Below the pieces are notes generated by a model that saw only the letters and a list, made by a program, of their open reading frames with translations, did no database searches and was not told where the DNA came from. Shown piece by piece: positions 6,972 to 18,036 of a DNA stretch of 64,000 nt. The stretch lies in contig JALFMW010000392.1 in assembly GCA_022782605.1 (NCBI GenBank), positions 101,328 through 165,327 on the forward strand. Reading direction: 5' to 3'. Source of the stretch: Clostridium sp. (lineage in GTDB: Bacteria; Bacillota; Clostridia; Peptostreptococcales; Peptostreptococcaceae). Within the stretch, counting starts at the first letter, position 1. Each line of letters starts with the position of its first letter. Both the position numbers and the translations under genes were made by a program.

Positions 6972-9900
6972 CTAATTACCTCCATTAATAATAGTCCATC
7001 CTTTATTAGTGGCTATTGATATTTCGTCGTCAGTTAGTTTAGCCATGTAATAACTTGATAAAGTGATACTGCAAGTTGGGGTATCAGTTCCTGTTAAATC
7101 CATTAACCCATTTAATAAAGATAATAAACTATTTTTAGTTAAATCAGTATTAGTTCCATATGATCTAACCCATAACTCTGTAATACCAGTTATATCACTC
7201 CTTAAATAAGGAATACTATTAGGCTTAAAAGCTAATGTTGTTAATTTTTTATTTCCTCTAATTATAGCCCAAGTATTAACTAAATGTGTTAAATCTAAAT
7301 AACCTATTTCTTGAATAGATGTGGACATTAATATTGTATCAGCATTAAAATTTACTTCAGAAGCTAAACGATTAATATAGGTTAAATTAGAACAATTTTG
7401 AAATGTACCGTTCATATTATTAACCTTATTAGTAACTGGAAGGTATACTTTAGTAATTAAGCCCATTCCTTTAAAACATTCTCCTAGAATAGTGCAACTA
7501 TCCCAATTCATATTAGAGAAATCTAGTTCCCCTGATATTTTTTGACAAGCATAAAATGCTTTATAAAAGTCTTTAGCGTTTGATACATTCCATTGAGCAA
7601 ATCCACTAATATCTGCAAGTTTCCAACAATTTTCAAATGCTTGTCTAATTGTTGTTATCGCACCCTTAATTTTTAAAAAATCAAAGGATCGCAATGCTGT
7701 ACATCCACTACAAATTGCATTCACGTTGGTTACTGAAGGTAATTCTGGTAAAGTTATACTTTCTACAACAACACTATCCCTAAAAGTTTCTTGCATATTA
7801 TTTACATTTGACAAGTTAAAACATGACAGGTCTATATTTTTTATTTTAGTTTTATAAAAAGTTCTGTGTAAATTTTGGACATTTGCTAAATTCCAATTAG
7901 ATATATTAATAAAGTTTTCATCATTTAATGAACTATTGGAAAACATTGACTCTATATTAATAGCACTGCTAACATCCCAATTTTTTATTAGTTCCCAACC
8001 AGTCATATAAGTGCAGTCAGCAAAACAATTATTAAAATTAGTAACTCCAGATACGTCCCATTCTGATATTCCCTCAACACCGTTCAAATCTAAATAAGGA
8101 CAATTACTAAATATACCTTGTAAGGTTTTGGTATATGACGTTACTCTTAACCCAGTTATTGTTTTTAAATTAGTACATCCGCTAAACCAATCAGCTATTC
8201 TCTCTATCCTTGATGTGTTTAAAGTTGATAAATCTATTGTTTCTAATGAAGAACAAGCCATAAATATACCATCAGCCCCTGTCGGATATACGTCTTCTGC
8301 AAAGGTTAATACTACATCCTTCAATTTAGAACTTCCCCTAAATATAGTATGAATACTTCCAGACCTATTCCTAGAATTTATTATATTATTTTCTATTCTA
8401 GCAGAAACAACATTTCGACAATTATAACAAATACCTTGAGGAGAAAAATCTGTAGGATATTGTAATATTTCAGTCATACACTTTTGAAAATCGACACAAG
8501 TACCATATCCAACTCCACCCGGCTGACGTTTTGTTTTTATAACATATACCCCAGGTTTTGCATAAGTATGAGAATATACTGTTTTATCAGTTACCGTACC
8601 ATCTCCCCAATTTACTACCCCATTATCATAAGTAGTGTGAGGCATGCTTGGTAAATTTACTGTAAGAATATCATTTTCTTCTGCATCTTGCCCTAATAAA
8701 GTTGTATCTATTTTGTATATTCCAGTACACCATTTAAAAAATCCGTATCCACCCCAATTAGTAGGAACGTCATCTAATCCAGTAGAATATTCATTAACAA
8801 CACTAACTCCATCTATATTAGTTAAATTTACACATCCCTTATAGCAATCAGTAGGAGTTATACCATAGAAATAAGTTTGTTCCCAGTTTTTATGAGCGTC
8901 TATTAATGAAGAACATCCATAATAACATTCTATACAGCTACCAGTCTTAGTAGGTAATAATATATCTGATTTTACATTAGAGTTTTTAAAAGCATAATCA
9001 AATATAAGTTTGGCATTTATATTAAATATAACATTATTAAAATCAGCATTGCCCACATAAGAATTCTCAAGCATACTTGTGAAATCTGTAAAATTTGTTA
9101 AATCCAAACCATTAACACTTAACTGTAATGAAGGTTTATTTGTAAATGGCAAACATTTTAATAAAGTTAAACTTCCTAAAACTGCACTGTCTAAATTAAT
9201 AGAAGTACAATTAGCATTTAAGAAATCATTAGCAAAACTCATAGGATGCTTTACTGTGTAAGTGCCTAAAATAGTATTAGATAAGTTAACGTCCCCCCTC
9301 ATATTAGTCGCAGTAGTCCCTGTTATGTTCGCTAAATTACAACCACTAAAATTAACACTATTTAAGCTATTACAACCGTTAAATGCTTTATTTAAATTCT
9401 TCAAATTATCTAAGACACAATTAGCCATTGTGAAAGTTTGTATTTTACCTCCTTCTAAGAAAGAAGTCATGTCTTGAAGTTTAGAAGTATTCCATGAAGT
9501 TAAGTCAAGAGATAAAACACTACTATTCGCAAATGTTTCTTGAGCATTTATCACATTGCTAACATCTATTGTTAAATCTATTGTTCTGGAAGATATACTA
9601 TTAAAAGTATTATTTATGCTATTAAAACTATTACCATCTATTTGGCAATGAGACACGGCAGTTCCACTAGCCATATTATTTAAATTAGTACAATGAGTTC
9701 CAGTTATTATATAAATATAACTTAAACTACTCATATCTTTAAATAAACCATAATCTTCCCAACCTGTTGGGTAATCCCAATTAAAGTTATCTACTCTGCT
9801 TAAATCACAACCTTCAAATATGGAAATTACTCTATCATATATTTCATTATTATTTGACATTGCCACACTATTGTAGTTAGCAGTGAAGCCATCTATTTCA

Positions 9901-12377
9901 GTAATAGCAGTATATGCATACATATAACCAAAATTTTCACAAGTTGAAGGGATAGTATCGTAATAATCTGATAAATTACTACATCTATTAAACATATAGC
10001 TTAAGTTAGTAGCATTAGGAATTGATATACCCGTGATAGTAGATAATAAACCGTCTTTATCTGCAAAATGAGCTAGACTCCCCCTAGTATTAAGTTTCAT
10101 ATTTGTAGCACTAAGTAACTTAGGACAATTAGCCACAAAATATTCAGCAGAAGTTACTGCTGTTCCTAAAGTTAAATTATTCATTGTAGCTAATACCTTA
10201 GCTCCTCTTAAGAAATTGTTTAGCTTACCTTTAACATTTAAATTCATATTATTTGCAGAAGTAATTAATACACAACCATCAAATAATCCTTCAGCAGAAC
10301 TAATATTATTTTTTAAACTAAAACCGTCTATATTAGTTACTCTAGTATTAGCAAACATATAATCTATTATTGCCCCATTTAAAAAGGCAATATTACTTAA
10401 TACGTCGATATTATCTATTATAGTACTATCAAACATATGACTGGCATTAGATACCATACTCATCTTTTCTAGTACTGGATTAATAGCTTCTAAAGTTGTA
10501 AATGTTGAATTATAGAAACAATAACTAAAATCTGTTTGAGGTAGAATATTTGTACATATTAATTGTAATGTATCTAAGTCAACTCCGTTAAAGAATTTAG
10601 CTAATGATTCTGTGTAGTTTGATAAGTCTAGTGTTCCTATTGGTTTTAAATAAGGAAGGGTTTGTCCATCTCTATTTTTATTAAAATTAGGATTGGTATT
10701 GGTAGGATATAAACTAAAGTTAATTGCTTCTGGTATATTAACCAAAGCTCCTAAGTCTATGTTATATAAATGAGACCCTTTTAAATCCATGCCAACAAAG
10801 TCATCCACTTCATTGTTATCATCTAAATGATAAGCAACTGGATAAACACCTGTTTTAGATACTGTTGCAGAAGCAGGAGACCATATATTTTCTATATCAG
10901 AATATCCACTACCATATTCATTGGTAAAGTACATATTTTCTATAGTAACTGGTAATAATATAGTTGTTAAACCTTTTATGATACAATTACTATAAATATT
11001 TTTTACCCCACCAGCAGTTTGTAAATCTAATATACCTTGATCTGCCCAAGTAATCTCATAGTTTGGGTTATCTACATTCATAGATATTGTTGCCATTTTA
11101 GGACAAGCTGATACACCAATGTAACGTAAGCTACTTTGTTGACCGACCTCTGTCATGTTTAAGAAGTCAACTTCTTCTAGTGTATCCATATTTTGTAAAT
11201 TAACATTTGCAAGTCTAGTGAAACCATAGAAGTTAAATCTTGTTAGTTTAATAGAATTATTCAATGTTAAATTTCTACAATATTTCATACCATTTAATGA
11301 AGTTGGATCTGAACTTAGGTCTATTAGTTTATTAATATTAGGACAATTTTCTATGTTAATTGTTGCTAAATCTACAGGGGCTTTACTGCCATCTTCTCCA
11401 TAAGGAAGAATCATATCAGTTAATAAACCTTGGTTCATTAAATTGATAGATTGTATAGTTGTAGGATAATATATTTTTCTTAAACTACCACCCTTATTGT
11501 TAAAGGTTACTGCTGTTATTTTAGTATTCCTTAAATCGACATAATTCAAATATTTACAATAATTCAATGTCATTGTAGCTGTTTCTGTACCTAGCCTTTC
11601 GCAACCATTGAAGTCTACTTTTCGTAGATACTTATTTTTACTTAAGTCAACAGAGAATAAGTTAGGATTATGTGCTTCAATTTGAGTAAGCTTTGTTGCT
11701 TTACTTATGTCAATTGAGTTTGGATGGATATTAGAAATATTCTCAATTGTTTTCAATGACTCTGGAAGCATTATCATAACTTCACGGTCTGTTCCAACGT
11801 CTGAATAATATGAGAAGGTCTTCTTCTGTCCTTTCGCTATTCTAATTACTTGCTCATTCTTAGAAGCCCATCTAACTTTCGCATATACGGTATAATAAGT
11901 AGAAATATCCAAAGAAACATTTCCTTGGTAATTCATACGGAAGTTTACATATTGTTCGTTAGTTCCCCCACCTGCGTAGTATCCAAACTTGGAATCTAAG
12001 TAGGCAATTCTTTCTCTTAGCCATTTTTTGATTTGTAGTTTTCTATTTCCATGTAGGGCAACCATACCTGTTGCTCCGTCATTTATATACTTTATCTGTT
12101 GTGATTCATTGTACATTTTTGGTGGAATTACTTCCCACACTTTTTCAAAGTATGAAAGCATATTCTCTAGGGTAAATAATCCATTTGAACGAAGTGTACT
12201 GTACATATTGTTTAAGTCCACGCTAAATGTACTTCTAACTCTTGCCCATAATCTTGAGTTCCAAGAGTTAAAATGATTTTCTTCTAAGATAGTTGTACCA
12301 TCTGTATCGTATAGTGTTCCTACCTCACAGGAAGCTGGAACTCTTAAATATCCAGTGTTTGTGCCACCAAGACATGA
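6972..12377 (-). CDS. CotH/BspA giant tail protein, exon 2 (C-terminal part)
   Basis: This is the second exon of a gene split by a group I intron. It supplies 1801 residues, starting SCLGGTNTGYLRVP, which completes the YDLDS..G motif of CotH-kinase-like proteins begun in exon 1. After the end of the CotH domain come very many BspA-type leucine-rich repeats (the family with '..SSMFYNCSSL..' units), here LDLTSWNTSKLQDMTSF, MFANTRVTNIDGF and similar. A PKD-like domain lies in the middle (WGDGTVTDKTVYSHTYAKPG). BspA repeats are surface adhesion modules in gut bacteria. With exon 1 the spliced protein is 2820 residues. A TTG at 12380 can start a frame without splicing, but it has no good ribosome site and would give a headless protein. 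Confidence 0.85.
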   Translation of the reverse strand, partial: SCLGGTNTGYLRVPASCEVGTLYDTDGTTILEENHFNSWNSRLWARVRSTFSVDLNNMYSTLRSNGLFTLENMLSYFEKVWEVIPPKMYNESQQIKYINDGATGMVALHGNRKLQIKKWLRERIAYLDSKFGYYAGGGTNEQYVNFRMNYQGNVSLDISTYYTVYAKVRWASKNEQVIRIAKGQKKTFSYYSDVGTDREVMIMLPESLKTIENISNIHPNSIDISKATKLTQIEAHNPNLFSVDLSKNKYLRKVDFNGCERLGTETATMTLNYCKYLNYVDLRNTKITAVTFNNKGGSLRKIYYPTTIQSINLMNQGLLTDMILPYGEDGSKAPVDLATINIENCPNINKLIDLSSDPTSLNGMKYCRNLTLNNSIKLTRFNFYGFTRLANVNLQNMDTLEEVDFLNMTEVGQQSSLRYIGVSACPKMATISMNVDNPNYEITWADQGILDLQTAGGVKNIYSNCIIKGLTTILLPVTIENMYFTNEYGSGYSDIENIWSPASATVSKTGVYPVAYHLDDNNEVDDFVGMDLKGSHLYNIDLGALVNIPEAINFSLYPTNTNPNFNKNRDGQTLPYLKPIGTLDLSNYTESLAKFFNGVDLDTLQLICTNILPQTDFSYCFYNSTFTTLEAINPVLEKMSMVSNASHMFDSTIIDNIDVLSNIAFLNGAIIDYMFANTRVTNIDGFSLKNNISSAEGLFDGCVLITSANNMNLNVKGKLNNFLRGAKVLATMNNLTLGTAVTSAEYFVANCPKLLSATNMKLNTRGSLAHFADKDGLLSTITGISIPNATNLSYMFNRCSNLSDYYDTIPSTCENFGYMYAYTAITEIDGFTANYNSVAMSNNNEIYDRVISIFEGCDLSRVDNFNWDYPTGWEDYGLFKDMSSLSYIYIITGTHCTNLNNMASGTAVSHCQIDGNSFNSINNTFNSISSRTIDLTIDVSNVINAQETFANSSVLSLDLTSWNTSKLQDMTSFLEGGKIQTFTMANCVLDNLKNLNKAFNGCNSLNSVNFSGCNLANITGTTATNMRGDVNLSNTILGTYTVKHPMSFANDFLNANCTSINLDSAVLGSLTLLKCLPFTNKPSLQLSVNGLDLTNFTDFTSMLENSYVGNADFNNVIFNINAKLIFDYAFKNSNVKSDILLPTKTGSCIECYYGCSSLIDAHKNWEQTYFYGITPTDCYKGCVNLTNIDGVSVVNEYSTGLDDVPTNWGGYGFFKWCTGIYKIDTTLLGQDAEENDILTVNLPSMPHTTYDNGVVNWGDGTVTDKTVYSHTYAKPGVYVIKTKRQPGGVGYGTCVDFQKCMTEILQYPTDFSPQGICYNCRNVVSARIENNIINSRNRSGSIHTIFRGSSKLKDVVLTFAEDVYPTGADGIFMACSSLETIDLSTLNTSRIERIADWFSGCTNLKTITGLRVTSYTKTLQGIFSNCPYLDLNGVEGISEWDVSGVTNFNNCFADCTYMTGWELIKNWDVSSAINIESMFSNSSLNDENFINISNWNLANVQNLHRTFYKTKIKNIDLSCFNLSNVNNMQETFRDSVVVESITLPELPSVTNVNAICSGCTALRSFDFLKIKGAITTIRQAFENCWKLADISGFAQWNVSNAKDFYKAFYACQKISGELDFSNMNWDSCTILGECFKGMGLITKVYLPVTNKVNNMNGTFQNCSNLTYINRLASEVNFNADTILMSTSIQEIGYLDLTHLVNTWAIIRGNKKLTTLAFKPNSIPYLRSDITGITELWVRSYGTNTDLTKNSLLSLLNGLMDLTGTDTPTCSITLSSYYMAKLTDDEISIATNKGWTIINGGN

Positions 12378-12546
12378 CAATTTTGTTACTAAATTATATT
12401 TAAATATAATTCGGGAAAAGTACTTCCAAGAGTGTCTTTACACTCGACCCTTCCTCTCCGACTTCTTTTTTAGGTTATATCGGATGTTCAGACTATCGCA
12501 TCTACTTTATTTATAAGTAGCCTTTTCGTTTAGTCGTTCAGCGTGA

Positions 12547-13545
12547 TTAATTAATATATTTCCAATGTAATTTTTTATTTTCTCCATCTATATTTATAAT
12601 TCCACAAGTTTCTCTCAAACCCCTACAAACAGCAGAGATATTAGAGCAATTTGTGTTATAGGTTTCTTTTATATATTTTTGAGCTTTAGAGATGGAATCA
12701 AAAATCATATTTAACTCCTCACAATATACTTTTGAAGTTTTGGCGTAATTATTGCCTTTCATTTTTTTTGATAAAGACTCTTTTTCTTCTTTACTCATTT
12801 CTCTTGCAAACTTTTTAGAAAACTCTTTATCCTCTTTATTTATGTATGACCAGTGTAACTTTATTTTTTCTTTGTTTATCATAACAACGCCACAATATTG
12901 AACTTGCTCATTTAAATTTTTTGATAAATTCTTCATACATAAACCATAATTATCTTTCATATAGGCTTTTGCCTGCTCTATACTATCAAAAGTTTTATTC
13001 AATTCTTTACAATATACTGAAATAGTTTTGTGATTATATTTAAAATCTGGATTTTCTTCTCTAAATCTTTTTAAGCCTTGTCTAATAATTTCTTTCTCTT
13101 CTTCTGTTTTGGGAATTCCATACATAACATGATTTTCACCTTTGTTAAGACCTAAATGAGCTTGTCTATTTTTCTCTTTAGCTTCTTCAGTATGTTTTTT
13201 ACCATACATTCCTGTATGATGACATCCTTGAACACCATCTCCACCTTCTGTAGAATTATATCCATTATTATAAGAATCATACAACTTTATATAATATTGC
13301 TCTTTTTCATTTAACTCTTCTAAAGTTTTTATATTCTCTTCTAAAATGGTTACTTCAAAAGCTTCTCATCCCCATTTTTTAATTCCATTGGCAAACTTGC
13401 TAGTACAACCTTCTTTACAATAGTTTATACCATTTTTCCCAGCTCTTGCTTTTATAGTTCTAATTGTTTGTCCAATGTAATATTTTTTAATTCCCTCTTC
13501 TTCATATTTTTTTCTGTTAAAGTAAACATATATTTTACCATTCAT
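12547..13545 (-). pseudogene. GIY-YIG homing endonuclease with in-frame UGA
   Basis: The full frame runs from ATG 13545 (ribosome site TAGGAGGTGATAAT) to 12547, 332 sense codons with one TGA at 13368-13366 (codon 60). The N-terminus KIYVYFNRKKY...KYYIGQTIRTIKAR is the GIY-YIG fold. The UGA sits in KKWG-stop-EAFEVTILEE, where related enzymes have Trp or His. After it come NUMOD3-like motifs (GMYGKKHTEEAK, HVMYGIPKTEEE) and two NUMOD1-like DNA-binding repeats (VYCKELNKTFDSIEQAKAYM, VYCEELNMIFDSISKAQKYI). It is probably a recently inactivated enzyme (TGG to TGA), unless UGA is read through. It lies inside the CotH intron with its own promoter. Confidence 0.8.
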
Positions 13546-13566
13546 ATTATCACCTCCTATATAATT

Positions 13567-13595
13567 ATTATATATTATTTTAAATCATTTGTCAA
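13567..13595 (-). promoter_or_regulatory. Early-type promoter of the intron GIY-YIG gene
   Basis: On the minus strand TTGACA (13595-13590), a 17-bp spacer starting AATGATTTAAA, and TATAAT (13572-13567). Its spacer starts like that of the early promoter at 2129-2157. It lies inside the group I intron. Confidence 0.85.
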
Positions 13596-13681
13596 TATAT
13601 ATATTAAAAAATCTTCGCCCTTGTCACCCACCTCTGGGCTTCCAAGTCAATTAGAAAAGGTTTTACTTGGACTCACACTTA

Positions 13682-16600
13682 ATCCAAGTCATATGGCAGA
13701 CAGTAGAATATCTGTCCGTCCCATGAACAAAGGTGGAAGTTCTTTGAAAGACCGTCTATACCACCAATAAACATATCAAACAAATAGTATCTTAATATAC
13801 TATCTTTGTTAAAATACTGTTCAAATGAGTCTTTAAAATCGTCATCACTGGCATCAGAAACAAAGTCTACCAGTCTCTTAACTGGAGCAAAGTTCCATGC
13901 ATCTTCATTAATTGACGGATATACAACTCTCCATCCTTCATTGTGATATGCAATTTCATTCGGGAATTGAGAACCACTTGATTGTGGGTTTGAATAACTA
14001 AAGAAAGCACTGGATCCGACATCTGAGTTACTTTCTCCTTCTATACAAAGCATATTTGGATATTGTTTAATATCATATCCCATATTCTTTGTTGCATATC
14101 TATCTATGTTGAACATATAAGCTCCAAGACTTTCTTGCTCATTATCTACTACATTAATCAGCTCTATAGCATGTCCATATATCGCAGTTCTTCTATCTGC
14201 ATTGTCTTTTTGTGCAGGAGTAAAACCTTTGCCATAGACTGCGTCATTTGCTATTTGAGCTAAACAAACATTTGATGTCATCGAGCTGTCGACGTAATCG
14301 CATTTTAGAGTGAATGTAGATTCTGGTAAAATACTTGGACTTAATGCATGAAAAAATTCCTTACCGTTACTATCCATTAATACAAACCTGTAATTCTTTC
14401 TGCTATATCCCAGTGAAGAAGTACCTTGTAGATAAAAAGGAGTATTACTAGACTCCATGTCGAAAGACTCTCCATATAAATTCGTGTCAGGAGACTCAAA
14501 TTTAACCCTAACATAACTAGGGTTTGTAGTAGAACATTTACTGATATCACCATAAACATATAGTTTAGGGATTTGAGTTTCATAATTCCATTTATACATT
14601 TTTTGCATACTTGCTAAATCTGGTTGATTAGCAATTAAATTTTGAACTACTTCCTCGTGAGTCAATGCTCTTTCATAGCAAATGAATTTTCTGACTATAT
14701 TTGTTCCACCACAATATTCTTGATTTAAACCACTAAAATTAATATAAATATAGTCAGTATCAATAGCAAAGTTTTCTCTCTTAGTACCAGTATCTGATAA
14801 CATCCAATACCTTGATACTATGCCGTTGACATACATTCTACACATTTTATTTTCTCTATCAATAACAAAGTCTAGTTGAATCTCTCCACTTTCATAGTCA
14901 AGATCAACTATACCCATAGAAGTTTCTGATTCAGATTTTATGTTGGCTTCATTTATGTCGACAAACACTCCTGTGTATGGTGAGTCATGATCAACATATT
15001 CTAGTACTCTAGCCAAGTCGTTTCCACTATGCTCTGGAGTATAAACTATTTCCATAGTGTAACCATTGATGACATTCTCTAAGAAAGGCTTGTATGGAAT
15101 TCTAACATAAGCATCATTGTTACAAACCAATCCATTATATTTTACCACAACTTCTTCCCCATTTTCGTCTACTTCGGCAACAGAAGGATTCCAACCATTC
15201 GTAGTAAAGTTAAAATCAATTAGTTCTCCATTATGACCATTTCCAGATTTATCTACCCATATTTCTTTATTCTGTTGTTCATTAGAATAACCGTCGCTAT
15301 CTAAAAAACAAACTAATCCTTGAGAGACATTTTCTATAGGGACAAATTCTCCTGCAACTATTTCTATATTGACACTTACACTAGCCCTATCCCCAGTTAT
15401 ACCATAAGCTATTATATCTAACTTATGAGTACCAATATTCATTTCTGTTCCACCTATTGTCCAGAAGTAGTTACCTGTTTGAACTTTTGAGGTTCTTATT
15501 AATATTTCGTCAATATAGAATTCTACCGTAAACACTTCTGAACCTAACTTAGATATACGATAACCCATTTGAATAGGATTTCCGTACTCAAATTGACTAC
15601 CTTCTAGTAAATCTGTAGATAGTATTAGTTGAGTTGAAGAAGATATAACAACGTTGAAGTTTAAAACTTTTGAGTGATAAGTTCCTACAAATGCCTGCAT
15701 TCTAACTGCATGAACACCTACACCAGTAATATATTTGTTCAAATAAAAACTGTTATATCCATTAGCACATACCATAGGCTCTAATGGAATACCATCTATA
15801 ACTACTTCTAAAGTTATTTCTCCACTAAGTTCAGTTGTAGTATAGTATGGGAATAGTATATTTTGACCAACAACGTAGTCTATAGTATAGTCAAAAGTTG
15901 TAGTAAGACTAACACCACCACTGATGATTTTAAATGTTAATTTGTTAGATGTCATTTGCATTCTATCTTTGACATAAATACTTATTGTATTGGCAGTTTT
16001 TGTGATATATTTATTTTCTATTTTAATTATATTATCCCCTTGAGATAATGTAGGGTAGTAGTCAATTTCTATACCATTGATAGTAATATAAGCAGTACCT
16101 TCTCCTAAGTTTGGAGTTTGGAAATAGATGTCTATTTTAACATCTTGTCCTTCTTCTATTACTGTCTCTTTAGCAAATTCTGATTCTATTGTAGGAGATA
16201 CTGCACCAGAACCTCCTCCACTTAAATCACCATTTAAATATGCTTCCGTTATTTGATTTAATACATTAACGTTCAATTGAGAGTTAAGTAAGTCGTAGAA
16301 TTGTTGTTCGTCTATACCACCACTACTTCCACTTCCTAAAGTTCCGTCTTTATATGCTTGTATAATTATTTTTAAAGTATCTGTATCTAAACCAGTAAGT
16401 CCACCTAAATCTATATTAGCTAATTTTTCGTCTACAATAGCTTCTACTTCGGCTTTATCTATTGGTATAGAAGGTTTGTAGTCTTTAAGCTGTTCTTTAA
16501 CTTGTTCTGTTACTATTGTTCTTATATTATTTTGTAATATTTCTATTTGTTTTATTAATGCTTCTATTTCATTAGGAGTTGCCACTCCATTTACTATTTT

Positions 16601-16738
16601 AGCACCAATTTCTCTTAATGCTCCTTCTACATTTTCTGACTCATAATAGTCTGGTAAATCTAATATGGGCATTTCCATTGCATGAGTAGGAATGGTTATA
16701 AGATTATTATTTCCATCTTTTATTCTCAATAAACTCAT
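13682..16738 (-). CDS. CotH-kinase-like giant tail protein, exon 1
   Basis: Exon 1 encodes residues 1-1019 of the 2820-residue spliced protein. The N-terminus (MSLLRIKDGNNNLITIPTHA) has a short region that may attach to the baseplate. Gly-rich coiled segments follow, then several Ig-like beta domains (about 185-470), a concanavalin/LamG-like domain (GLVCFLDSDGYSN...WVDKSGNGHNG, about 480-700), and the CotH-like region from about 740 (RKNYRFVLMDSNGKEFF, TFTLKCDYVDSS, LPYDLD). CotH proteins are atypical secreted kinases in spores and secretion systems; phage versions are tail proteins of unknown activity. An AGGAGAG site supports the start. The exon stops at DLD with an in-frame TAA that belongs to the intron. 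Confidence 0.85.
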
Positions 16739-16844
16739 ATTCTCTCTCCTTTCAAATTTTTTTAAAATTTTTAGAATTTTTCATTCGTTAATATGTTAGT
16801 TTAAGTATTTTTTAAAATTCCAATTAAAATATAATTGGATATGT

Positions 16845-16872
16845 AAAAAAGAGAGTAGCGTGAACTACTCCC
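16845..16872 (-). terminator. Rho-independent terminator after the phosphoesterase gene
   Basis: On the minus strand GGGAGTAG (16872-16865), loop TTCACG, then CTACTCTC with one mismatch and TTTTTT (16850-16845). It follows the last exon of the metallophosphoesterase gene (stop at 16882) and lies about 110 bases before the CotH start. No other feature is seen in the gap 16739-16844. Confidence 0.75.
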
Positions 16873-16881
16873 TTATATATA

Positions 16882-17147
16882 TTATCTAGTTGTTCTATCA
16901 GCTCTATCAGATTGTAAGATTTCACATTCATAGATAACTGTTCTATTCATTTTATTTCTTACTTCTTCAAAGTCTGGGAATACTGGCATTTGAACACCAT
17001 TAACTTCTTCTGAAGTTTTATTTCCTGTTACTTGATATACTATTACATGAATTCTTTCTTTAGTACATTCGATTACTGCATAAGTTGGATTTTTAACTGC
17101 ATTAGCACCTACTTCTCCATTCATTGAGTAATCTCCATCATCATGCC
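16882..17147 (-). CDS. Lamin-tail/metallophosphoesterase tail protein, exon 5
   Basis: This last exon supplies about 88 residues. The first two bases (GG) complete a Trp codon with the T that ends exon 4, giving PWWWHDDGDYSMNGEVGA. The segment then reads NPTYAVIECTKERIHVIVYQVTG, a beta-rich end typical of calcineurin-like phosphoesterases, and finishes QSDRADRTTR. Without splicing this piece has only a late internal ATG at 17124 with no ribosome site, so it cannot be an independent gene. Confidence 0.85.
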
Positions 17148-17402
17148 CAATTAGTTATTAACCCATAGCTTTTTATCTATGGCTCTGGAGGTTTCCCTCA
17201 TTTTCATCAATGTGTTAATTCACATTCAGTTTGGCGTACATTTTCACTTTTATTTAAAGTGTCCCATACTCTTGGGGAGATTATATTTATTCACTCCCTA
17301 CGCTCTACGGAGGTCTTTAGCCTTTCGCAATCTAAAGACTTTCCTCGGTATTAGCATATTAAAGCCTTCACCGATTTTACGGGATTTAACCTTGGCGACA
17401 TG
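17148..17402 (-). mobile_element. ORF-less group I intron 4 (255 nt)
   Basis: The exon end CTTGGTGGT pairs with intron GTCGCCAAG (P1, 9 bp with wobbles, U-G at the splice site). GCGTA and TACGC form the P7 candidate. Introns 2 and 3 have GCATA and TATGC at the same place, a compensating change. The last 61 nt are identical to those of intron 2. It encodes no endonuclease. Removal joins TGGTGGT to GGCATGAT in frame. Confidence 0.85.
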
Positions 17403-17814
17403 ACCACCAAGGAAGCATATCTGCATATCTATCAAAGTTACCAGTATTTAAAGTTGTTTTTGAATCATCTGTAAATTCTTTACCTTCTACTGCTGTGCTA
17501 GAATATTGTTCTATTTTAGTTAAGTTTGTCTGCTTTCCTGAACATTTGTATCCTGAAGAGTTAAGTGATATATACCTAACACCTTTTGCTTTATCACCAT
17601 ATTTATTTATTCCACTTTCATCTGCTAAAGCGGCTTGTAATTTTGGCGATTGGTTATTATCATAGTAGAAGTTATATGGATCTGTTCCATTATAACCTGT
17701 TCTTAGAGGTTTTGTGGCACTAAAGCAGTGCTGATGACCTCCAATATGTAGGTCAGCATATTTCTCTATTACAGGTATAAACTTCTGCATTTTAGCTTGG
17801 CGAGTACATGTAAA
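17403..17814 (-). CDS. Lamin-tail/metallophosphoesterase tail protein, exon 4
   Basis: This exon encodes residues about 749-886 of the spliced 973-residue protein. It opens FTCTRQAKMQKFIPVIEKY, which follows THQMP of exon 3, and soon has the metal-binding GGHQHCF (the GHxH motif of calcineurin-like phosphoesterases). It ends YADMLPWW. An in-frame ATG exists 15 bases upstream in the intron (MDNNL), but no ribosome site precedes it. The presence of single catalytic motifs in each of several adjacent fragments is what shows that these are exons. Confidence 0.85.
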
Positions 17815-18036
17815 CAAATTGTTATCCATAGGGCTTTTTATCCCTATGCTCTAGGAGTTTCCTCCATTATACCCAGTCAATTCTGGGCTAGTTCAGCATA
17901 CATTTTCATCTTCAACTTTACTTGGTCAGATGTCGAACACTCTTGCTGATATTATTGCTCTCTTAACGCTCAATCAGTATGCGTTACGGAACTAGGTGAT
18001 GTCCTAGTTTCCTCGGTGTTGACATGCTATTAAAAA

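Larger units (their letters stand above)
12378..13681 (-). mobile_element. Group I intron in the CotH gene (1304 nt)
   Basis: Exon 1 ends ACTTGGAT and the intron holds GTCCAAGT nine bases later. This gives a perfect 8-bp P1 helix with the expected U-G pair at the 5' splice site. The 3' end is AAATTG then TCATGT. Near the 3' end GACTA and TAGTC (minus-strand order GAACGACTAAAC...GCGATAGTCTGAAC) make a typical P7. Removing it joins GAT to TCA and restores YDLDSCLGG. It carries a GIY-YIG endonuclease gene with its own promoter. Confidence 0.9.

Noticed and set aside
8128..9477. Plus-strand frames opposite the CotH repeat gene
   Set aside because: They lack ribosome sites and motifs and are antisense shadows of the BspA repeats.
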